A stretch of 11,444 nucleotides of DNA, taken from the NCBI GenBank assembly GCA_035647835.1, contig DASRMS010000086.1:1-11444 (forward strand), given 5' to 3'. The translations under genes were made by a program, and so were the position numbers. The stretch is from UBA9865 sp035647835. Its GTDB lineage: Bacteria > Bacillota > Dethiobacteria > Dethiobacterales > Dethiobacteraceae. The first letter of the stretch is position 1. Each line of letters starts with the position of its first letter. The notes beneath the pieces were generated by a model that was not told the DNA's origin, ran no database searches, and worked only from the letters and a program-made list of their open reading frames with translations. Shown piece after piece: positions 5,370-11,444 of the stretch.

Positions 5370-5900
5370 ATGGAGGAAAACAAACTCTTCACCGTAGAAA
5401 CAACCATGGAAAAAAAAGACTACCGTAAATTTTTATACACAGCAACGTTTTTAAAGAGTAAAGGAGCGATCCCCTATATTTTTTTATTTTCCGCTGTCGT
5501 GGCGGGACTGCTTGTTTATCAGGACAGTTACTTTAATGTAACTCAATTCATTATTTATTGGGCTGTCTTAATAGGAGCAGCAGTGCTGGCTGTAATTTTT
5601 CAAGTTGAAAGAAGGAACAAACAAAGGATTGCCACTGATAAAACAGGGGCTTTTGGTGCTAAAGAAAGATTAGATTTTTATGAAGATTTTCAAGTAATAA
5701 AAAGTACAGCTTTTGCTGGGGAAACTAGCATTAAGTATAGCCAGTTTTATCAAGTGCTAGAGTCAAGAGATTACTTTATTACCTATTTCAATATGAACCA
5801 AGCCTCTTTAATTAGAAAAGAAGATCTGGAGCGGGAGACTGCGGAAAAACTACGTTCCTTATATCAAAAGAAGATGGGCAAGAACTACAAAAGAATATAA
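5370..5900 (+). CDS. YcxB-like membrane protein
   Basis: The 176-residue protein has two closely spaced membrane helices, about 33-50 (AIPYIFLFSAVVAGLLVY) and 59-78 (QFIIYWAVLIGAAVLAVIFQ), followed by a soluble C-terminal domain. That domain has the YcxB-like pattern: LDFYEDFQVIKST (101-113), IKYSQFYQVLESRDYFITYF (121-140), then ASLIRKEDL (145-153). The N-terminus (FTVETTMEKKDYRKFLY) is also typical. The molecular function of this family is not established; it may be a membrane-tethered PH-like module. The start ATG at 5370 has AGGGTGG (5355-5361) eight bases upstream. A GTG at 5358 in the same frame lies inside that ribosome site and is less likely. The gene stands alone; 124 bases separate it from selO. 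Confidence 0.85.
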   Translation: MEENKLFTVETTMEKKDYRKFLYTATFLKSKGAIPYIFLFSAVVAGLLVYQDSYFNVTQFIIYWAVLIGAAVLAVIFQVERRNKQRIATDKTGAFGAKERLDFYEDFQVIKSTAFAGETSIKYSQFYQVLESRDYFITYFNMNQASLIRKEDLERETAEKLRSLYQKKMGKNYKRI

Positions 5901-6024
5901 ACAATGTAGATTAATTTAAGTGCCGCCTCTCCTCTCTCGACAGGCATATTCTACAGCTATGTGCAAGAAACTAGAGTTGTCTTGATTATTAGGATACGTT
6001 TAAAAAATTGTAGAAGGAGATAAG

Positions 6025-7497
6025 ATGACGGCGCCAAAAACTATAATAAGAGCAGGCTGGAATTTTGACAACAGTTTTGCCCGGCTGCCAGAATTATTTT
6101 ATAGTGCCCTCAAGCCAACGCCTGTACGTGCACCGCAGTTGGTAATGCTCAACTTGCCATTGGCCAAAGTACTGGGTTTGGATGCTGAAGCACTACAAAG
6201 TGACGCTGGTATAGCTGTTTTGGCCGGTAACAGAATACCCGAAGGAGCTTTACCTCTCTCGCAGGCATATGCCGGACATCAATTTGGGCACTTTACCATG
6301 TTGGGTGATGGCCGTGCTCATTTACTGGGCGAGCATCTTACGCCCCAGGGTGAGCGCTTTGATATCCAGCTTAAAGGTTCGGGGCGCACACCCTATTCGC
6401 GTGGTGGTGATGGCCGCGCCGCCCTTGCCCCTATGCTGCGTGAATATATAATTGGTGAGTCTATGCATGCGCTAGGCATACCTACGACCCGCAGCTTGGC
6501 TGTGGTGAGCACAGGCGAAGCAATCAGGCGTGAAGTCAAACTCCCCGGTGCGATGCTTACCCGTGTAGCAGCCAGTCATCTGCGCGTAGGTACTTTTCAA
6601 TATGCTGCACAGTTTGCAGATGCAGCAGCTTTGAAAACTTTAGCGGATTATACGATACAAAGGCATTACCCAGCAATAGAAGCTGCTGAAAATCGCTATC
6701 TTCTCCTGCTGCAAGCAGTGATTAAGCGGCAGGCTGAATTGATAGCCAAATGGCAGTTAGTTGGTTTTGTGCATGGGGTGATGAACACTGACAATATGAC
6801 CATTAGTGGTGAGACAATTGATTATGGTCCTTGTGCGTTTATGGATGCTTATGACCCAGGCACAGTTTTTAGCTCTATTGATCTCCAGGGACGTTATGCT
6901 TATGGCAATCAGCCAAAGATTGCAGCGTGGAACTTGGCACGTTTTGCAGAAAGCCTGCTGCCGCTCTTGCATGATCAGCAAGAAGAGGCCATCCAATTAG
7001 CACAAACTGCTCTCACTGAATTTTTCACTATCTATGATCACCTTTATCTGGCTGGGATGAGAGAAAAATTAGGCATCTTTAATGAAGAAGAACAGGATCA
7101 AGCCTTGATTGACAGTCTGCTTGGCCTGATGCAGAAACATTCTGCTGACTATACTAATACCTTTCGTGCCCTGACGATCAACGCCACAGAGATGGAGATG
7201 TTTGCGGCTGCCGAATTTACCACTTGGTCTCAGCAGTGGCAGGCGAGGCTAGCCAGACAGCAGGAAAATGCAAGTTCCGTGCGGCAGCTAATGCAAGCCA
7301 GCAACCCTGCGGTAATACCACGTAACCATCGTGTGGAGGAGGCATTGTCCGCTGCCGTAGAAGATGAAGACTGTGCTGTGTGCAAGCGACTGGTCAGTGT
7401 GCTTGACAAACCTTATGCCTACACTGCTGAACAAGATGAATACGCTGACCCACCACCGCCCTCTGCCTGCCCCTATCGTACCTTTTGTGGTACTTAA
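6025..7497 (+). CDS. selO: Protein adenylyltransferase SelO (YdiU family)
   Basis: A 490-residue pseudokinase-fold enzyme that transfers AMP from ATP to Ser, Thr or Tyr of target proteins and is linked to oxidative stress. Signatures are LSQAYAGHQFGHF (78-90), LGDGRAHLLGE (93-103), DIQLKGSGRTPYSRGGDGRA (113-132), PTTRSLAVVSTGE (153-165), HGVMNTDNM (250-258) and DYGPCAFMD (266-274). Residues known from Pseudomonas SelO align with a constant offset of four: K117 and E140 (ion pair), R180 and R187 (flipped-ATP binding), D256 (base), N257 and D266 (metal). The C-terminus is CPYRTFCGT, with C488 third from the end where animal SelO has selenocysteine; C270 lies in DYGPC. The ribosome site AAGGAG (6014-6019) is five bases before the ATG. 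No clear promoter is seen in the 124-base spacer upstream. No plus-strand terminator is obvious; the gene converges on purL. Confidence 0.97.
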   Translation: MTAPKTIIRAGWNFDNSFARLPELFYSALKPTPVRAPQLVMLNLPLAKVLGLDAEALQSDAGIAVLAGNRIPEGALPLSQAYAGHQFGHFTMLGDGRAHLLGEHLTPQGERFDIQLKGSGRTPYSRGGDGRAALAPMLREYIIGESMHALGIPTTRSLAVVSTGEAIRREVKLPGAMLTRVAASHLRVGTFQYAAQFADAAALKTLADYTIQRHYPAIEAAENRYLLLLQAVIKRQAELIAKWQLVGFVHGVMNTDNMTISGETIDYGPCAFMDAYDPGTVFSSIDLQGRYAYGNQPKIAAWNLARFAESLLPLLHDQQEEAIQLAQTALTEFFTIYDHLYLAGMREKLGIFNEEEQDQALIDSLLGLMQKHSADYTNTFRALTINATEMEMFAAAEFTTWSQQWQARLARQQENASSVRQLMQASNPAVIPRNHRVEEALSAAVEDEDCAVCKRLVSVLDKPYAYTAEQDEYADPPPPSACPYRTFCGT

Positions 7498-7534
7498 ACG
7501 GTAATATGTGATAAATATAGTTTTCTGATCGAAC

Positions 7535-7579
7535 AAAAAAAGATCAGCGCTCAACTAATTACTTTAGCCGAGCGCTGAT
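7535..7579 (-). terminator. Intrinsic terminator of purL
   Basis: ATCAGCGCTC (7543-7552) and GAGCGCTGAT (7570-7579) form a perfect 10-bp GC-rich stem with a 17-base loop. On the minus strand it is followed by C and seven T residues (7541-7535). The hairpin begins two bases after the purL stop. On the plus strand no T-run follows, so it is directional and not a selO terminator. Confidence 0.9.
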
Positions 7580-7581
7580 TA

Positions 7582-10500
7582 TTAGTCTGTAAAGTAGTTT
7601 ACCCCTGCTTCAAAGATAAGCTGGTCTTTTTCGCCGGGAATGTTAATGTAGAGATTGCTGCCAATTCTTTCAGAATGCCCCATCTTCCCTAAAATTCTGC
7701 CGTCGGGACTGGTGATACCCTCGACAGCGTAATGAGAACTGTTGGGGTTGAAGCGAATATCTAGTGAGGGTTGTCCTTGATAATCCACATATTGGGTAGC
7801 GACTTGGCCAGTGACAATCATTTTCTGCATGGCTGCTTCATTGGCAATGAAGCGGCCTTCTCCATGGGAGATAGCGATATGGTGAATATCGCCCACCGCT
7901 ACATTATTGAACCAAGGGGAGAGTACAGAAGTCACTTTGGTGCGTACGATACCAGACATATGGCGTCCAATATTATTATAGGTGAGTGTGGGATCAGTAT
8001 CATCAATTGTTTTGATTTCACCATAAGGTAGGAGACCTAGCTTGATAAAAGCTTGGAAGCCATTGCAGATGCCCAGCATCAGGCCGTCTTTGTTATTTAG
8101 CAGCTCCATCACGGCATCACGAATCCAAGGATTGCGGAAAAAGGTGGCAATAAATTTGCCAGCACCATCAGGTTCGTCACCAGCACTGAAGCCGCCTGGC
8201 AGGGCGATGATTTGCGTTTGTTTTATTGCCGCGGCCATAGCTTGAATTGATTCTTCGATAGCGGTGGCAGTGAGGTTTTTAATAATAAAGACTTTAGTTT
8301 CTGCCCCCGCCAGTTCAAACCTCTTTTTAGTATCATATTCACAATTAGTACCTGGAAATACAGGGATTAGAACGCGTGGTTTGGCAACTCGCAGTTTTGA
8401 TTTTGCAGACCCGCGCTGTTTAGAAGTTAAAGCTTGGGGCATAGTTTTTTCTGTTACTGCAGTTTTAGTGGGAAAGACTTTTTCTAAGGGTGCCTCCCAA
8501 ATTTCTTGGGCAAGATCGAGTGAAATGGTAATTTCACCAAGCTCAATTGTTTCTTTTTGCTGCGTCTGCCCAAGCAGCTTGTACGGCAGATGAGCAAAAT
8601 CTTGCTGCAAGCCTACATCCTTAGGTACTTCAATCACCATACTGCCGTAATCTGGTGAGAAAAGAAGCTTACCCTCTGCAGCTAGGTTGAATTCTTTAGC
8701 GAGAGTAAAGCCGAGGCGATTGCCAAAGCACATCTTACTAATTGCTTCAGCCGCGCCCCCATTGTTGAGGGGATAAGCAGCTGTAATTTTACCCGCCTGA
8801 ATTAACTCCGTGATGCCTTGGTACGTGTTGCCTAGAGTTGCAAAGTCAGGCAGCTCGTAAGCATCTCTTGCGATGGTGATTAAGACAACCTGACTGTCTG
8901 CCTGCTTGAATTCAGGTGAAATTACATCATTCACATCTACAGCATTAACTGCAAAGGCAACTAGTGTGGGTGGGACATTAAGTTCCTTAAAGGTCCCAGA
9001 CATACTGTCTTTACCGCCGATGGCCGGGATTCCCAGCTGCATCTGGGCATAGTGAGCACCTAGCAGGGCACTAAAGGGTTTACCCCATTTTTTATGATCC
9101 TGGCCTAGTTTTTCAAAGTACTCTTGCAGTGTTAGTCGAATGTTTTGATAACTGCCACCCATGGCCACGATCTTGGAGACTGCTTCTACCACAGCATATA
9201 AAGCGCCGTGGAAGGGGCTCCATTTTGCCAATTGTGCATCATAGCCAAAGGACATCAGCGTGCCTGTGCTGGTATCACCACTTTCTACCGGCAATTTGGC
9301 CGCCATGCCAATTGCCGGTGTGGCTTGGTACTTGCCGCCGAAGGGCATTAGTATAGTACCAGCGCCGATAGAGCTATCAAAGCGTTCCACCAAGCCGCGT
9401 TGGCTACAGACATTTAAGTTTTGTAGATTATTGAGCCAAGCTTCTTCTAGGTCAGCGGGGACCGCTGCTAGCTGCTTAGTAAAATAGTTATCTGTAACTG
9501 CCGGTGCTTCTACATAAACATCGCTATGCTGCTGTATACCATTAGTAGCGAGAAAGTCTCTACTAATGTCAACAATAGCTTTGTCCCGCCAAAGCATTTT
9601 TAGACGCTTGTCCGCAGTGACGGCTGCAACCTCTACGGCTTCGAGATTTTCTGCAGCCGCCAAAGCTTTAAATCGACTAACGTTTTCTTTGGCTACAACT
9701 ACAGCCATACGTTCTTGTGACTCTGAGATCGCTAGTTCAGTACCATCTAGTCCTTCATATTTCTTGGGTACCGCATCTAAATTAATCACCAGACTATCGG
9801 TTAACTCGCCGATGGCCACAGAAACACCACCGGCTCCAAAGTCATTGCATTTTTTAATTAGTTGGCTGGCTTGGGGGTTTCTAAACAGTCGTTGGATTTT
9901 TCTTTCTGTCGGGGGATTACCCTTTTGAACTTCAGCGCCACAGGTGTAAATAGATTCTTCAGTATGCTCCACAGAGGAGCCTGTGGCACCGCCACACCCA
10001 TCGCGGCCAGTTTTGCCGCCTAGCAGCAGCACGGCATCGCCAGCGGTTGGTTTGGCACGGACTACGTTTTCCTTTGGTGCTGCACCAATGACTGCACCTA
10101 TTTCCATTCGTTTAGCGATAAAGCCTTGATCATATATTTCAGTAACCTGACCGGTAGCTAAGCCAATTTGATTGCCATACGCGCTGAACCCTGCTGCTGC
10201 ACCAGTAGTAATTTTGCGTTGGGGCAGCTTGCCAGGCAGTGTCTCGGCGATACTTGCTCTCGGGTCGCCGCTGCCAGTTACCCGCATGGCCTGATACACA
10301 TAAACACGGCCAGAAAGGGGGTCTCTGATGGCGCCTCCTAAACAAGTTGCTGCGCCACCGAAGGGCTCAATTTCTGTAGGATGGTTATGGGTCTCGTTTT
10401 TAAACATTACTAGCCAATCTTCTTGTATACCATTAATGTCTGCTTTTACCACAATACTGCAAGCATTGATTTCATCTGATTGGTCTAAATCCTGCAGTTT

Positions 10501-11370
10501 GCCTTCTTTTTTTAGCTTTTTCATGCCCAGCGTTGCAATGTCCATGAGACAGATATCTCTTTGTTTTGTACCGTAAACAGCTTGACGGTCTTGAAGATAT
10601 GCTTCATAGGCATTCTTTATAGGTGCCCCTAGTTCCTTGGCTTCGATTGTAATCTTCTCAAGGCTGGTAGAGAAGGTAGTATGTCGGCAGTGATCTGACC
10701 AGTATGTATCAATCACCGTCATTTCTGTGACGGTTGGGTCTCTTTTCTCTTTGTCTCTAAAGTAGGTTTGACAAAACTTTAAATCTTCGTCACTCATCAC
10801 AAACCCCATGCTTCTTTTGTAAGCGGAAAGCTGTGTGTCATCCAGCTGTATAAATCCATCTAGGATTGACACATCTGCTGGGGCAGCTGTTCTTATGGCC
10901 AAAGAAGCTGGTTTTTCTAGGGCGGCTTCACGAGAGTCAACCGCATTGATGCAGTAAGCTTTAATCCTTTGCAGATCATCTCCTGTTAGCTTGCCATAAA
11001 GTAAAATTAATTTTGCTGATTGAATGGTCGGCGGTTCTCCCTGAGTTAAGATCTGGATACATTGAGCAGCAGAGTCTGCTCGTTGATCGTATTGCCCAGG
11101 TAAGTACTCCATGGCGAAATACTTAACGTCATTTTCTATCTCTACGGTTTCATCATAATAGAAGTCTACGTTGGGTTCAGCAAAGATTGTTGTTCGGGCT
11201 TGGTTGTAGGCCGCATCTGTTACACCGGAAAGATCGTAACGGTTAATTAGTCGCACTCGTGTTAAAGCTGTGATGCCCAAATTATCCCTTAAATCTTGCT
11301 GTAAATGTCGTGCCTCAATATCAAAACCTGGTTTTTTTTCTACTAATATTCTTCTGATTGTATTGCTCAC
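7582..11370 (-). CDS. purL: Phosphoribosylformylglycinamidine synthase, single-chain PurL with fused glutaminase
   Basis: Catalyses the fourth step of purine synthesis: FGAR + ATP + glutamine to FGAM, in the cytoplasm. At 1262 residues it is the large single-polypeptide clostridial type, needing no separate PurS or PurQ. Numbered from GTG 11370: an N-terminal PurS-like and linker region; WSDHCRHTTF (224-233); FKNETHNHPTEIEPFGGAAT (323-342), the nucleotide/metal-binding block of the AIRS-like synthetase domain; a second AIRS-like half; and a C-terminal class I glutamine amidotransferase from about 997. That domain has GTNCEYD, LPGGFSAGDEPDGAGKF, nucleophile C1102 in GICNGFQ, and H1232 and E1234 in GHSER completing the triad. 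GTG 11370 is preferred because AGGTGG (11376-11381) lies five bases upstream. The in-frame ATG at 11430 lacks a ribosome site and lies near or ahead of the likely transcription start. Upstream sequence is cut by the window end, so operon membership cannot be judged. Confidence 0.97.
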   Translation of the reverse strand: MSNTIRRILVEKKPGFDIEARHLQQDLRDNLGITALTRVRLINRYDLSGVTDAAYNQARTTIFAEPNVDFYYDETVEIENDVKYFAMEYLPGQYDQRADSAAQCIQILTQGEPPTIQSAKLILLYGKLTGDDLQRIKAYCINAVDSREAALEKPASLAIRTAAPADVSILDGFIQLDDTQLSAYKRSMGFVMSDEDLKFCQTYFRDKEKRDPTVTEMTVIDTYWSDHCRHTTFSTSLEKITIEAKELGAPIKNAYEAYLQDRQAVYGTKQRDICLMDIATLGMKKLKKEGKLQDLDQSDEINACSIVVKADINGIQEDWLVMFKNETHNHPTEIEPFGGAATCLGGAIRDPLSGRVYVYQAMRVTGSGDPRASIAETLPGKLPQRKITTGAAAGFSAYGNQIGLATGQVTEIYDQGFIAKRMEIGAVIGAAPKENVVRAKPTAGDAVLLLGGKTGRDGCGGATGSSVEHTEESIYTCGAEVQKGNPPTERKIQRLFRNPQASQLIKKCNDFGAGGVSVAIGELTDSLVINLDAVPKKYEGLDGTELAISESQERMAVVVAKENVSRFKALAAAENLEAVEVAAVTADKRLKMLWRDKAIVDISRDFLATNGIQQHSDVYVEAPAVTDNYFTKQLAAVPADLEEAWLNNLQNLNVCSQRGLVERFDSSIGAGTILMPFGGKYQATPAIGMAAKLPVESGDTSTGTLMSFGYDAQLAKWSPFHGALYAVVEAVSKIVAMGGSYQNIRLTLQEYFEKLGQDHKKWGKPFSALLGAHYAQMQLGIPAIGGKDSMSGTFKELNVPPTLVAFAVNAVDVNDVISPEFKQADSQVVLITIARDAYELPDFATLGNTYQGITELIQAGKITAAYPLNNGGAAEAISKMCFGNRLGFTLAKEFNLAAEGKLLFSPDYGSMVIEVPKDVGLQQDFAHLPYKLLGQTQQKETIELGEITISLDLAQEIWEAPLEKVFPTKTAVTEKTMPQALTSKQRGSAKSKLRVAKPRVLIPVFPGTNCEYDTKKRFELAGAETKVFIIKNLTATAIEESIQAMAAAIKQTQIIALPGGFSAGDEPDGAGKFIATFFRNPWIRDAVMELLNNKDGLMLGICNGFQAFIKLGLLPYGEIKTIDDTDPTLTYNNIGRHMSGIVRTKVTSVLSPWFNNVAVGDIHHIAISHGEGRFIANEAAMQKMIVTGQVATQYVDYQGQPSLDIRFNPNSSHYAVEGITSPDGRILGKMGHSERIGSNLYINIPGEKDQLIFEAGVNYFTD

Positions 11371-11432
11371 TTGACCCACCTCGTTTCTAGCATAATTATC
11401 GCTGCTTGCCGAAAAGAGCATTGTTATCATTC

Positions 11433-11438
11433 ATTATA
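11433..11438 (-). promoter_or_regulatory. Candidate -10 box for purL
   Basis: The minus strand reads TATAAT here. The matching -35 would fall beyond the window end, so it cannot be checked. A start of transcription near 11426 would leave a leader of about 56 bases before GTG 11370 and would exclude the upstream ATG at 11430. Confidence 0.3.
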
Positions 11439-11444
11439 TAATAT

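Noticed and set aside
7495..7497. Selenocysteine readthrough at the end of selO
   Set aside because: The stop is TAA, the Sec-equivalent residue is already Cys (C488), and no SECIS-like hairpin is needed.
7589..7610. Fourth copy of the TAAAGTAG repeat near the end of purL
   Set aside because: TAAAGTAGTTTACC encodes the conserved-looking PurL C-terminus and matches only eight bases of the 10-mer; likely chance.
7771..10576. Several plus-strand open frames of 67-120 codons opposite purL
   Set aside because: They lie wholly inside the strongly supported purL gene, resemble no family and lack convincing ribosome sites; shadows of its codon pattern.
1..11444. CRISPR array, transposase, integrase, prophage or defence genes
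   Set aside because: No regularly spaced repeats and no matching protein motifs in any frame; the gene content is chromosomal core with a few accessory families.

Overview
The window looks like chromosomal DNA of a Gram-positive-lineage anaerobe (Bacillota). A member of the Negativicutes/Sporomusaceae or a related acetogenic or fermentative group is plausible. The evidence is a tyrosine T-box leader, strong purine-rich ribosome binding sites, a single-chain clostridial-type PurL with a fused glutaminase, a corrinoid-type methyltransferase homologue, a MetH-activation-domain protein, and interspersed repeats with the core AAGAACCGTCCCCTGTC, a type I associate with Clostridia and Negativicutes genomes. 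The genus is inference; no 16S or other marker is present.

Layout from left to right: a cytoplasmic von Willebrand A-domain protein (+, 85-768). Then a regulatory region of about 420 bases holding a candidate -10 box, one interspersed repeat and a complete tyrosine T-box riboswitch with its terminator (902-1160). Next tyrS (+, 1192-2418), a RimJ/RimL-like GNAT acetyltransferase (+, 2538-3092) and a uroporphyrinogen-decarboxylase-superfamily protein with a zinc/thiol-type HxC...C motif (+, 3305-4384), followed by a 12-bp-stem terminator. Converging on it is a MetH-reactivation-domain protein (-, 4515-5183). A divergent spacer with an 18-bp perfect dyad, three copies of TAAAGTAGAA and a possible coding remnant separates that gene from a YcxB-like two-TM membrane protein (+, 5370-5900). 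SelO, a protein AMPylator (+, 6025-7497), converges on a large purL (-, 7582-11370), whose terminator hairpin starts two bases after its stop.

Most genes appear to be single transcription units for housekeeping or stress tasks: translation (tyrS), purine synthesis (purL) and redox-linked protein AMPylation (selO). The pair most likely to work together is the URO-D-like protein and the MetH-activation-domain protein. Both families belong to corrinoid-dependent methyl transfer, although no corrinoid-binding protein lies in the window. Four copies of the interspersed repeat sit at gene ends between 859 and 4514, one overlapping a stop codon and one lying between a promoter candidate and the T-box. 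I see no CRISPR array, transposase, prophage gene, tRNA or rRNA. I do not see a clearly undescribed multi-gene system; the most novel material is the divergent spacer at 5201-5369 and the repeat family.
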